The notes under the pieces: generated by a model | What the model was told of the DNA's origin: nothing | The model's database searches: none | Seen by the model: the letters and a program-made list of their open reading frames with translations, nothing else | Assembly: GCA_963821715.1 (NCBI GenBank) | Contig: CAWGET010000005.1 | Location: 62,001-126,000 of the forward strand | Length of the DNA stretch: 64,000 nucleotides | Source of the DNA: CAWGET01 sp963821715 | GTDB lineage: Bacteria; Bacteroidota; Ignavibacteria; Ignavibacteriales; Melioribacteraceae | Direction: 5' to 3' | Shown here: positions 40,709 to 49,221 of the stretch, piece by piece | Layout: each line of letters begins with the position of its first letter | How positions within the stretch are numbered: the first letter of the stretch is position 1 | Made by a program: the position numbers and the translations under genes

Positions 40709-42586
40709 ATGAGAGATTACATTATCAATCTATGTTTGTTCTTATTTGTTTTTGCTGTTTCCCTTTCTGCGCAGGATAAAGAGCGTACGGAAATCGAAGA
40801 TAAGTTCAAATGGGATTTGGAAATTCTATACCCAACGCTTAACGATTGGCAAAATCACAAAGCTGAAGTAGAAGATCAGATAAAAAAAATTGCTGAATAT
40901 AAAGGTAAATTATCTGAAAGTTCTGCAACAATGTACGATGCACTGCGCTTATATTTCGACACATCAAAAGAATATTTACAACTTTTAGTTTACGCAAACC
41001 GTAAAGCCGACGAGGATCTTCGTGTAAGTGAAACCCAGGCGTTACGCGAACAATCATCGGCTCTAGGAACGAACTTTGCAGAAAGCGCCGCTTTTATCGA
41101 TCCGGAAATCCTTACAGTCGATCCTTCAAAAATTAAATCTTTTTATGAAGAAAAACCTGAACTGAAAGAATTCCAAGTTTACATCGGAGATGTGCAGCGA
41201 CTAAAAGCACATACTTTAACGCCAAGTCAGGAAGAATTATTAGCCGGTGCCGGAACGATGTTCGGCGCATTTTCCACAACATACAATATTTTTGGAAACG
41301 CCGAAATGCCGAATCCCGTTGTTGAACTTCCTAGCGGAGAAGAAGTTGAGCTTTCTGCTGCGGGTTATTATGTTCAGCGGCAAAGTCCCGATAGAGAGGT
41401 GAGAAAAAAAGTATTTAAAGCATTTTTTGAAAATTATGGGAAATACCAAAATACTATCGCTTCAAATCTTGGCGGAAAAGTTAAAGGCGACGTTTATTAT
41501 GCGAAAAACAGGAAATACAATTCGGCTTTAGAAGCTTCCTTAAACGATAACAATATTCCCGTTTCAGTTTACGAAAATCTGATAAACCAGATTCACGCAA
41601 ATCTTCCCACTTTGCACAGATTTTTAAAATTGAAAGAAAGAATGCTTGGCGTTGATACATTGCATTATTACGATCTTTACACGCCGATAGTGAAAGAAGT
41701 GGATATGAAATTTGAAGTTCCCGAAGCACAGGAATTATTGCTTGACGTATTTAAGCCGATGGGGGACGAATACCTTGCTACGGTAACAAAAGCGTTCAAT
41801 GATAAATGGATTGACTTCTACCCTTCCAAAGGAAAGCGGAGCGGTGCATATTCGTCGGGTGCGGCTTACGATTTTCATCCATTTATTTTGATGAACTGGA
41901 CGAACGATTATGAATCGCTTTCCACTCTTTCTCACGAACTCGGCCATACAATGCACAGCTATTTTACGAATACAAATCAGCCGTTTGTGAATACTGATTA
42001 CGCTACGTTTGTGGCGGAAATTGCTTCAACGATGAATGAAAATTTGCTGAATAATTATATGATCGAACATGTTAAATCGGAAGACGAAAAACTCTATCTT
42101 CTCGGATCGTATCTTGAATTGTTAAGAACCACGATTTTCCGTCAGACGTCTTTCGCCGAGTTTGAATGGGAAATTCACAAACTAATAGAAAACGGCGAAC
42201 CGATAACTGGCGAAAAATTAAGCGAAATATATTATGATATTGTGAAAAAATATTACGGTAATGATGAAGGTTATTGCAAAGTTGATCCGTATATTGCTTA
42301 TGAATGGGCTTACATTCCTCATTTTATAAATTATACTTATTACGTTTATCAATATTCTACATCGTTAATTTATTCTACCGCTCTGGCGCAAAAAATAATT
42401 GACGAAGGAGAGCCTGCCGTTGAAAAATATTATAGCATTTTAAAAGGTGGCGGTTCGGATTATCCGATTAATTTAATAAAAAAAGCCGGTCTCGATCCGC
42501 TTTCTTCTGAAGCTTTCGATCTGACAATGAATAAAATGAATGATGTTATGGATCAGATTGAAGAGATTCTGGATAAAAAGGGTTAG
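40709..42586 (+). CDS. pepF: Oligoendopeptidase F (M3 family), with signal peptide
   Basis: 625 residues. Signal peptide (about 1-20, ending SLSAQ), unusual for PepF, which is mostly cytosolic. Then KFKWDLEILYPTLNDW, the PepF N-terminal oligopeptidase region, and the M3 zinc site HELGH at 409-413 (TLSHELGHTMHSYF) with the third ligand in VAEIASTMNENLL. It should degrade short peptides in the periplasm. A GGAG precedes the ATG by 8 bases, and a terminator lies 39 bases after the stop. Confidence 0.93.
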   Translation: MRDYIINLCLFLFVFAVSLSAQDKERTEIEDKFKWDLEILYPTLNDWQNHKAEVEDQIKKIAEYKGKLSESSATMYDALRLYFDTSKEYLQLLVYANRKADEDLRVSETQALREQSSALGTNFAESAAFIDPEILTVDPSKIKSFYEEKPELKEFQVYIGDVQRLKAHTLTPSQEELLAGAGTMFGAFSTTYNIFGNAEMPNPVVELPSGEEVELSAAGYYVQRQSPDREVRKKVFKAFFENYGKYQNTIASNLGGKVKGDVYYAKNRKYNSALEASLNDNNIPVSVYENLINQIHANLPTLHRFLKLKERMLGVDTLHYYDLYTPIVKEVDMKFEVPEAQELLLDVFKPMGDEYLATVTKAFNDKWIDFYPSKGKRSGAYSSGAAYDFHPFILMNWTNDYESLSTLSHELGHTMHSYFTNTNQPFVNTDYATFVAEIASTMNENLLNNYMIEHVKSEDEKLYLLGSYLELLRTTIFRQTSFAEFEWEIHKLIENGEPITGEKLSEIYYDIVKKYYGNDEGYCKVDPYIAYEWAYIPHFINYTYYVYQYSTSLIYSTALAQKIIDEGEPAVEKYYSILKGGGSDYPINLIKKAGLDPLSSEAFDLTMNKMNDVMDQIEEILDKKG

Positions 42587-42624
42587 TGTTTGTTTTATAA
42601 TTTTGTGTAACGAAATTTTCCAAG

Positions 42625-42653
42625 ACCCCTTTCATTAAGGAGAGGGGTTTTTT
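42625..42653 (+). terminator. Intrinsic terminator of pepF
   Basis: ACCCCTTTC (42625-42633) pairs with GGAGAGGGGT (42639-42648, one wobble), followed by six T. It belongs to the same CCCCTTT/AAGGGG hairpin type as the one after clpB. Confidence 0.7.
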
Positions 42654-42769
42654 AATTGTTAAAAAGTTTTCCGAACTTATCGGTGATGAATAAAATAATC
42701 CCTATGGAGAAACTCGGTTATTCTTAATAATCCCTTATGCGAATTTTTCGCTTCTTGCTTCTCGTCTTT

Positions 42770-44308
42770 CTAAATTTTCACGGATTTAAATTTTAATTTT
42801 GGTTCTTCTCCTTCGTGCGAGTACAGAAGGTATTGAATTTTCGGATCGTCGAAATCTGTGTTATCTATCTCCACAACGCCAAAGTTCAGCGCTCCGAGAG
42901 GATTTTCGTCTTCCTCCCCTTCATTTTCTAAAAGATGTATATCCGCAGATACCATTTCATCTTCGGTTTCAATCTTTTTATTTAATTTGATAATCGTGGT
43001 GGAACCCCAGTACACAAACGGGCTGTTCAGATTTGTTATTCCGCTGCTGATAAATTGATAAAATTCATGTGGATCTTTTTTCCAATTTATCCTATGAGCG
43101 CAACCGATGTGAATATCGCCGCTTAATATTACGACTTTCTGTTCCGGAAAATCCGATTGATGTTCGTGCAGCTTTTTCAGCATCCAATCTCGATCTTTTA
43201 CGTGCGCGCCGGTCGACCAGCGGTCAGAAAAATCTTCTCCCGAAGCAGTAACACTCGAAAATAATTTTGCAATAAATTTAGGTAGAAAGACAAGTGGGAC
43301 ACTCATCAAAATAAAAATAGCCGGTTTGGTTTTATTCTCTTCTAGAAAATCCAAAAATGAATCTTTTTGGTATGAATTGAAGAGTTGACCATTATCTCCA
43401 AACTTTCTGTTCGTCCTCAAATCCATTACAAAAAAAGCGCAATTGGCGTAGCTGAATTTAAAGTGATAATCTTCGTTCTTGCGTTCACTCTCTTCAAAAA
43501 CCCTGCTTGCCTGGTAATCGAAATAGACATCTATAGCTGCTCTTCCAAGTTTTGCCCACTTCGGTTCCTGGTGTTCTTCAGCCGAACCCCAATTGTCAAT
43601 TATATCGTGATCGTCCAAAACCATATATGACGGATATTCTTTTTGAATCTCGTGCATTTCGGGAATATTCCAAAAATATCTGTACCTTTTCCTGTATATC
43701 TTTTTAATTTCTTCTTCGCTGCAATCGAGTATGCTTTCTTTACCGCAACCGAGCTTTTTAAAATAATCTTCGTTAAAGAGGGACATAGACTGAGGATAGT
43801 CTGAGTACATTTGGTCGCCGCCCATAAATATCATCTTCACATTATGATTTTGTAAAGCTTTTTTTGTTGCGATGAGCATCTGGGTTCCTTTTTCGAGCGG
43901 CTTTCCGTTTTCATCAAACGGTTGATTGCAACTCATCAATCCTATAGCGAATTTTTTTGGAAATTCCGATTTCGAAGAAGGCGCTGTTTCAAAGGAACCG
44001 GCGCCCAACAAGCGGCCGTTATCATCATCATCATAAAAAACTTTATAGTGATATTTTGTGAAAGATTTTAATTTTTGATTCTGAGGAATTTCAATAGATT
44101 CTGTATTGTCGCGTTGGTTGTTTTCGGGGATGATCAGAGTATCTTCAAAAAAAACAGAAGGATTTCCTCTTTCTTCCAATCTTATTTTTAGCTTACATGG
44201 TTTTTCGGCTCTTACCCAAAGCCTGGCAGAATTTGTATTTATGGCTCCTACTGCAGCAAGCTCTTTAAGAGGTTCAATCGCAAAACCTTCTTTGTTTTTC
44301 CCATCCAT
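42770..44308 (-). CDS. PhoD-like alkaline phosphatase D family metallophosphatase
   Basis: The frame runs up to 44428, but the ATG at 44308 has GGA seven bases upstream and starts at the family's natural N-terminus, giving 512 residues. N-terminal beta domain (NTNSARLWVRAEKPCKL, about 19-35) and a PhoD metallophosphoesterase core with the metal motifs GLMSCNQPF, FMGGDQMYSD, VLDDHDIIDNWGS and ILSGDIHIGCAHR. No signal peptide is present, so a cytosolic phosphodiesterase or phosphatase is likely, unlike Tat-exported PhoD. Substrate unknown. It is transcribed alone. Confidence 0.82.
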   Translation of the reverse strand: MDGKNKEGFAIEPLKELAAVGAINTNSARLWVRAEKPCKLKIRLEERGNPSVFFEDTLIIPENNQRDNTESIEIPQNQKLKSFTKYHYKVFYDDDDNGRLLGAGSFETAPSSKSEFPKKFAIGLMSCNQPFDENGKPLEKGTQMLIATKKALQNHNVKMIFMGGDQMYSDYPQSMSLFNEDYFKKLGCGKESILDCSEEEIKKIYRKRYRYFWNIPEMHEIQKEYPSYMVLDDHDIIDNWGSAEEHQEPKWAKLGRAAIDVYFDYQASRVFEESERKNEDYHFKFSYANCAFFVMDLRTNRKFGDNGQLFNSYQKDSFLDFLEENKTKPAIFILMSVPLVFLPKFIAKLFSSVTASGEDFSDRWSTGAHVKDRDWMLKKLHEHQSDFPEQKVVILSGDIHIGCAHRINWKKDPHEFYQFISSGITNLNSPFVYWGSTTIIKLNKKIETEDEMVSADIHLLENEGEEDENPLGALNFGVVEIDNTDFDDPKIQYLLYSHEGEEPKLKFKSVKI

Positions 44309-44580
44309 TGTAATTCCGTAATTCGTTTGTCGTTTTATAATATATGAAATTAAAATAAAATTTTGGCAAGAATTGTATCTTGCCGCCGTTTGAAAATAAT
44401 TAGAAAATTTGTCTTCGGAACATTTCACGGCTGTAAATTCCCGATTCCAGAATTTCTTTAGAACCTGCTAAATCTTTATTCGGACCGAATGTATGCAGCT
44501 AATTTGAAGTTGATTTAGAAAGCCCTATTCAAATGTTTAGGAAGTTAGGTGAAACATTTTAACAAAAAAATTTTCTGCAT

Positions 44581-45210
44581 TTATCTTGATTCCAAATCGG
44601 TAAATTCATTTAATCCCTCCATCTGCTTTTTATTAACTATCCGGTAATGCGGATGATAATGTTGAAGATAAGTTTTACTGTGATGACCGATAACAATTCC
44701 TTCGTCAAGATTATTTAAAATCTTTATTTTGTCCTCTTCATAATTAAGAAGGTTAAGATCCATTTCTTCAATTATTTGCAATATCGAATTCCATTCTTCT
44801 TTCCATTCGACAATTTCTGGTTTATCCACTGAGTTTGCGCTTTCTACAAACGCATCAATCAATTCCCCCTTTTCAATTTTATTTTCTTTAATTAGAATGA
44901 GGTTTATTCTGAAAAAATTTTCTTCATATCCAACCGGTTGAATAAGAATAGAATCGTATTCTTCCGCTTTAGTTAATTCGTATTCAAGATAATTTTCGGC
45001 CGATCCCCGATTTTTTATTAAATGTCCCGGACCAAATTTGCCCTGAAAGAAATTTTTGTATAAATCCAATAAAGTTGCTTTTGGATGAAGCTTAATTTCC
45101 AAAAGCACAGTTCTTTTCACGGCATTTTCATTTAGAAGAGAGTGGGGTTGAGAAATTATTACCGACTTAAAAATAAGGATGAAACAGAATCCGAATATGA
45201 TATTTTTCAT
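44581..45210 (-). CDS. Exported conserved hypothetical protein
   Basis: An open frame begins at 45270, but the ATG at 45210 starts a proper signal peptide (MKNIIFGFCFILIFKSVIIS), giving 209 residues. The body contains LYKNFFQGKFGPGHLI and YLEYELTKAEEYDSI, then a His-rich tail (HHSKTYLQHYHPHYRIV). I recall similar proteins only as conserved hypotheticals in Bacteroidota, with no known activity. The His cluster could bind metal, but this is only a guess. It lies downstream of the split-Soret cytochrome gene behind a terminator, so it is probably separate. Confidence 0.6.
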   Translation of the reverse strand: MKNIIFGFCFILIFKSVIISQPHSLLNENAVKRTVLLEIKLHPKATLLDLYKNFFQGKFGPGHLIKNRGSAENYLEYELTKAEEYDSILIQPVGYEENFFRINLILIKENKIEKGELIDAFVESANSVDKPEIVEWKEEWNSILQIIEEMDLNLLNYEEDKIKILNNLDEGIVIGHHSKTYLQHYHPHYRIVNKKQMEGLNEFTDLESR

Positions 45211-45361
45211 TTCGCTATAATTTTTGTGGTTATGTTTTTTCAAATTACTTAAGGTCAAGTCTGAAACCAAATAAACTCCTAAGGAGTTGGACGGAAATAT
45301 AATAATTTACCGCGCTATTTAATTTAACTTCTAACAGAATTCCCTCTTGCTTTTATATCGC

Positions 45362-45390
45362 CAAAAAAAAAGCCGCTCGTAAGCGGCTTT
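45362..45390 (-). terminator. Intrinsic terminator of the split-Soret cytochrome gene
   Basis: On the minus strand AAAGCCGCT, loop TACG, AGCGGCTTT, then a T-run (TTTTTTTT, plus-strand A at 45363-45370). A 9-bp stem, 20 bases after the gene's stop. Confidence 0.9.
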
Positions 45391-45410
45391 AATTTAAGAT
45401 TATAACTGTT

Positions 45411-46529
45411 TTACTTTACTAAATTCATCTTTACGGTTTTCATAAAGGATGAACCGGCGGTTAAGCGTGCAAAATAGATTCCACTTGCCACTTTGGTTCC
45501 GGCGCCGTCGGTACCATTCCATTTAGTCTGGTAATTTCCAGGATTATATTCCTGATGATCGATAATCCTGTCAACCAATCTTCCCTGAATATCATAAACT
45601 TCAAGAGTTACTTTTTCGGCTTGAGGCACAGAGAATTTTATATTGGTAGTCGGATTGAACGGATTTGGGTAATTCTGTTCAATGTTGAAAGATTTCGGAG
45701 TTCCGGGATTTGTCTCTACAATATTAGAAGGATGAGCGGTACTATGGCACGGTTCACAGTCCATTTTTGTAAGCACATTAAAAGCGCCGGCTGATCCGTG
45801 GCATGTTAAACAAGTTTTTACCGAATCGGGATCGGTATAAGTTGAAACAAAAGAATTAGCAAAATGAGCGTTCAAAATTTCTGCGGTTTTAGCCGCGACA
45901 TCTCCGGCAACTCTTGCACATCTTTCTTTTCTTTCGGCATCTCCCACTCCTTTATCGGCAGCTAAGCACCATTGCGATACAGAAGAATGGCAAAGAGGGC
46001 TTCCGGAAACATTTTGAGTAACAGTCCCTTCAAATTTTTTCTCTACATAAGTTGCCGCGTTAGCAGCATTGCTCGGCATTGCTTCCTGAGTGTACCATCC
46101 CCATAATTCATTTACAAGGGGGCCGGAAGAAGCTTTATCAGTTGCGATGCTTATTAAAGCAGCTCCACCGTTTAATGTTCCGCATATTGTTCCCCAACCA
46201 ACTCCGCCTCCGCGTCCGAATAACATAACTTCCATAGGGATGTTAGTCCAAGGTTCGCCTACTTTTTCCTGTAGTTCTGTTAAGAGAGCGCCAAATACTC
46301 CGGAACAGCAATCCATATCATTGTAATATAAAGAATGGGCTTTTACTCTTACAACTTCCGGATCAAGTTCCTGATAATTCCAGGGCCATTCCTGCACCGG
46401 GCTTGCTTTCGCCAAAATCTTTCCGCCCGCAAGTGCGTTTAATCCGGCAACTCCCATTGCTGCGCCAACCGCATATTTGGAAGTATTGGTTAAAAAGTCT
46501 TTTCTCGTAAGATTTTTCTTTTCCATCAT
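45411..46529 (-). CDS. Split-Soret diheme cytochrome c-like protein with Tat-like signal and T9SS sorting domain
   Basis: 372 residues. The N-terminus has a Tat-like signal with an RK pair (LTRKDFLTNTSKYAVGAAMG). The body is the C_GCAxxG_C_C/split-Soret family: DMDCCSGVFGALLTELQEKV at 72-91 and GWGTICGTLNGG at 111-122, with conserved C180 and C188. Two c-type heme sites follow, CLTCH (240-244) and CEPCH (258-262). The last about 93 residues are a T9SS type A domain (QNYPNPFNP at 285-293). Export by Tat, then surface sorting by T9SS would be unusual. The gene overlaps the upstream TPR-like gene by 4 bases. Confidence 0.82.
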   Translation of the reverse strand: MMEKKNLTRKDFLTNTSKYAVGAAMGVAGLNALAGGKILAKASPVQEWPWNYQELDPEVVRVKAHSLYYNDMDCCSGVFGALLTELQEKVGEPWTNIPMEVMLFGRGGGVGWGTICGTLNGGAALISIATDKASSGPLVNELWGWYTQEAMPSNAANAATYVEKKFEGTVTQNVSGSPLCHSSVSQWCLAADKGVGDAERKERCARVAGDVAAKTAEILNAHFANSFVSTYTDPDSVKTCLTCHGSAGAFNVLTKMDCEPCHSTAHPSNIVETNPGTPKSFNIEQNYPNPFNPTTNIKFSVPQAEKVTLEVYDIQGRLVDRIIDHQEYNPGNYQTKWNGTDGAGTKVASGIYFARLTAGSSFMKTVKMNLVK

Positions 46530-46972
46530 TTCCTCACTGCTGATAATTGATATTGTTGTAGTTTATTAAGAACACTTTTAATCAAAGTGGATTCTTTATT
46601 ATCTAGAGAAGCTATCTTAAAATACTGTATCGATTTTTTTATATCGCAGTAGAGCCATAAAATTCCAAGTCTCAAATTCTCTTCCTTTTCCAAAAGGTCA
46701 ATTGAGCGGTCATTCATTTGACGGATAATTTCAGGGCAAGGGCAGTCATCATTTATTGGATCGGTATTTAAGATAATGTCAATATCGGTTTCTATCAAAT
46801 TGTGAAATAGTGTTAAAGCTTTATGAATTTTACCGATTTGCGCATAACATATAATTTGTTTCTTAATCACTAAATTATTGCAGGGATCTTTCAATAAAAC
46901 TCCTTCAAATTCAGCATGAGCGGCAGCGAAGTTGCGCGCCATAAAATATTGATTACCTAACATTTCGCTCAT
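46526..46972 (-). CDS. TPR-like hypothetical protein, coupled to the split-Soret cytochrome gene
   Basis: 148 residues, helical, without signal peptide. The start MLGNQYFMARNFAAAHAEFE and IKKQIICYAQIGKIHKALTL read as TPR hairpins. The cysteine-rich NDDCPCPEI (about 95-103) may bind metal. It overlaps the split-Soret gene (ATGA), so translation is coupled and a chaperone or scaffold role for that cytochrome is possible. No family is recognised. It is transcribed away from the TGAAACA-rich spacer. Confidence 0.6.
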   Translation of the reverse strand: MSEMLGNQYFMARNFAAAHAEFEGVLLKDPCNNLVIKKQIICYAQIGKIHKALTLFHNLIETDIDIILNTDPINDDCPCPEIIRQMNDRSIDLLEKEENLRLGILWLYCDIKKSIQYFKIASLDNKESTLIKSVLNKLQQYQLSAVRK

Positions 46973-47403
46973 TTATTTTTCCCGGAGTATATTATATTTA
47001 TTTTATATGTTTTAATAAAGCTTCCGTTAAATTAATTTCTACTCCACGTGCAACTGCAATGCCAAATAAGATTGAAGGATATATAAGTAAAAAATTCTCT
47101 TTTTAGTGAGCCGATTGTTTCAGGTGAAACACTCCTGAAACACAAAAATTATTTAACCTCTTATATTATAGGGTGTTAGCCAGAAATGAAACGCATTGTT
47201 TCAAAATTTAAAATGAAACACTTTTGAAACGATAAAATAAAAGAAACAGCTTGGGTATCTAAACGGAAAAAGTTATAAGGGTTTTTTTAGATGAGTTAAA
47301 TTTTTACCGAAAAATAATTTTTGTTGCAATTCGATTAAACATTTTTCACATTTAAAAGTATAGAGAAGATATTAAGTATCCTTATTGTGCGGAAAAGAAA
47401 AAA
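46973..47403. other. 431-bp divergent intergenic region
   Basis: Gene-free spacer between the TPR/split-Soret pair (minus) and the substrate-binding/CDF pair (plus). It holds the heptamer array described at 47116-47231. AT-rich elsewhere, with no ORF and no recognisable RNA. Confidence 0.6.
47116..47231. promoter_or_regulatory. Array of seven TGAAAC(A/G) heptamers in a divergent promoter
   Basis: Positions: TGTTTCA 47116-47122 and TGAAACA 47125-47131 (palindrome with GG centre), TGAAACA 47136-47142, TGAAACG 47187-47193, TGTTTCA 47197-47203, TGAAACA 47214-47220 and TGAAACG 47225-47231. Two same-strand pairs are spaced exactly 11 bases start-to-start (47125/47136 and 47214/47225), i.e. about one helix turn. 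Two groups separated by 89 bases suggest cooperative or looping binding of a repressor or activator. Confidence 0.6.
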
Positions 47404-48105
47404 TTGAAAAACAAACTGCTTACATCGATTGTTATTATTTTCAGCCTTACTTATTGCGGCATTCCCCATGACCCTTCAAATACTTTAGAAAAAATAAGAA
47501 ATGACACGATAAAAGCAGGAATTGTAGATAATCCTCCTTGGGCTATTTGGAATAACGGAACGGCTTCCGGTGTTGAAGTTGAAATTTTAAAGGGCATTGC
47601 CGGAGAGCTTAATTCAGAAATTAAGTGGAAAGCCGGTTCAGAAGAAGAGTTATTTGCAGCATTGGAGACCGGAAGTTTAGATATAGTAGTTTCGGGATTA
47701 TTAAAATCTTCACCATATACGGCTCTTGTTGGTCCTACTAACCCTTACGTAAAGACGAATTTAATAATCGGTATTCCTCCGAATATTAATTATTCGAAGG
47801 CAAAAATTAAAAAAATGGTTATCGGAATTCCGTTTGGTTCCGCACGTAAAAGTCTCCTCGAAAATAAAGGATATAAAATTAAAGAGGCAGCCGATCTCAA
47901 AAGTTACAGCGGACCCGTTTGCGCTTATGAATATGAAATGGATTCGCTTAATAAAATACCTGTAGGCAAAGCATTAAAAATAGAAAAACATATTTTGCCT
48001 GTAATGAAAGGTGAGAATGGGTGGCTCGTATATATTGAGAATTATTCCCGTAAGAACCAAAATAAAATAAAAGAGTATTTGCAAAATTACGGCGGAAGAA
48101 AATGA
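47404..48105 (+). CDS. Amino-acid-type periplasmic substrate-binding lipoprotein
   Basis: 233 residues from a TTG start with GGAAAAG nearby. Lipoprotein signal (C18, SLTYCG). SBP_bac_3-type fold: IRNDTIKAGIVDNPPWAIW, ALETGSLDIVVSGLL, TNPYVKTNLIIGI. No ABC permease or ATPase follows; the next gene, overlapping by ATGA, is a cation-diffusion transporter. It could sense a ligand or bind a solute for another system. It is related in type to the binding lobes of the channel at 12304 but has no pore. Confidence 0.75.
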   Translation: MKNKLLTSIVIIFSLTYCGIPHDPSNTLEKIRNDTIKAGIVDNPPWAIWNNGTASGVEVEILKGIAGELNSEIKWKAGSEEELFAALETGSLDIVVSGLLKSSPYTALVGPTNPYVKTNLIIGIPPNINYSKAKIKKMVIGIPFGSARKSLLENKGYKIKEAADLKSYSGPVCAYEYEMDSLNKIPVGKALKIEKHILPVMKGENGWLVYIENYSRKNQNKIKEYLQNYGGRK

Positions 48106-49070
48106 AGATAGGCCAAAAATTTGAATATCCCGGCCGGCTACAGAAAGAACTTCATAAAGCGAAAATGCTCGAATGGATAACTATAGCCTCGATTGTAACT
48201 ATTGTTGCCGTAATGTATCTATCGATGGGATCCTCGCAGGCAATGAAAACAGCTTGGTTAGAAGATCTGCTTAGTTTTATTCCGCCCATATCTTTTCTTA
48301 TAGCTTCTAAAATTTATCACAAAAAACCAAATAAAAAATTCCCGTTCGGATATCATCGCGTGAGTTCAATCTCATATTTATCCGGTTCGCTGGCTTTGCT
48401 TGTAATGGGAATGTTTTTGATTTTCGATTCCGGAATGGGATTGCTGAAAGGAGAACATCCTACAATCGGAACAATGCAGGTTTTCGGGCAATATGTCTGG
48501 CAGGGATGGATAATGATCGCGGCTCTTATTTACAGCATTATTCCTCCGGTTATATTGGGAAGAATGAAGATCGGACTGGCGAAAGATCTGCACGATAAAG
48601 TTTTGTACGCCGACGCTTCGATGAATAAAGCCGATTGGATGACCGGTGCAGCGGCAGTATTAGGAATAATCGGGATTGGCTTAGGATTTTGGTGGGCTGA
48701 TTCAGCCGCGGCTATTGTAATTTCTTTAGATGTTATCCATGACGGCTGGAAAAATGTAAAAACCTCCATCAAAGATTTAATGGATAATGCTCCGACAACA
48801 ATTGAAAAAAGAAGACTCGATCCCTTGGTTAGCGAATTGGAAAATTATTTGAAAAATTTGGATTGGGTGGACGACGCTGTGGTAAGACTTAGAGAAGAGG
48901 GACACGTTTATTTCGGTGATGCTGTCATCGTTCCAAGCGATCAGCGAATTAACGTTACGGAAAAAATAGACGCGGTTCTGGACGAGCTGTATAAAAAAAA
49001 TTGGAAACTGTACGATTTTTCGGTAATGCCTGTAAATAAAATAGATGAAAACACAAAATCAGATTTGTAA
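48102..49070 (+). CDS. Cation diffusion facilitator (CDF) family transporter
   Basis: 322 residues with five or six membrane helices (about 27-42, 56-70, 92-107, 132-150, 176-196) and a C-terminal cytosolic domain (about 215-322, ELENYLKNLDWVDDAVVRLR). CDF features: FPFGYHR and, in the helix-5 region, ADASMNKADWMTGAAAV, where D-x5-D/KAD supplies metal ligands. It should export a divalent cation (Zn, Fe, Mn or similar) by proton antiport; the metal cannot be read. It is translationally coupled to the substrate-binding protein and lies behind the TGAAACA array. Confidence 0.85.
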   Translation: MKIGQKFEYPGRLQKELHKAKMLEWITIASIVTIVAVMYLSMGSSQAMKTAWLEDLLSFIPPISFLIASKIYHKKPNKKFPFGYHRVSSISYLSGSLALLVMGMFLIFDSGMGLLKGEHPTIGTMQVFGQYVWQGWIMIAALIYSIIPPVILGRMKIGLAKDLHDKVLYADASMNKADWMTGAAAVLGIIGIGLGFWWADSAAAIVISLDVIHDGWKNVKTSIKDLMDNAPTTIEKRRLDPLVSELENYLKNLDWVDDAVVRLREEGHVYFGDAVIVPSDQRINVTEKIDAVLDELYKKNWKLYDFSVMPVNKIDENTKSDL

Positions 49071-49221
49071 TTTTTGGACCGGGAAGATTTCACTAAGTTT
49101 CTAAAAGTCCGCACGAAAGTAACTCCAAGTAAAAATTTAATTTGCATTTACCTCAATACGAATTTACATTTGACGCTTTATTAAACCCTCAAAATAATTA
49201 ACCTGAATGTGGAATTTACAA

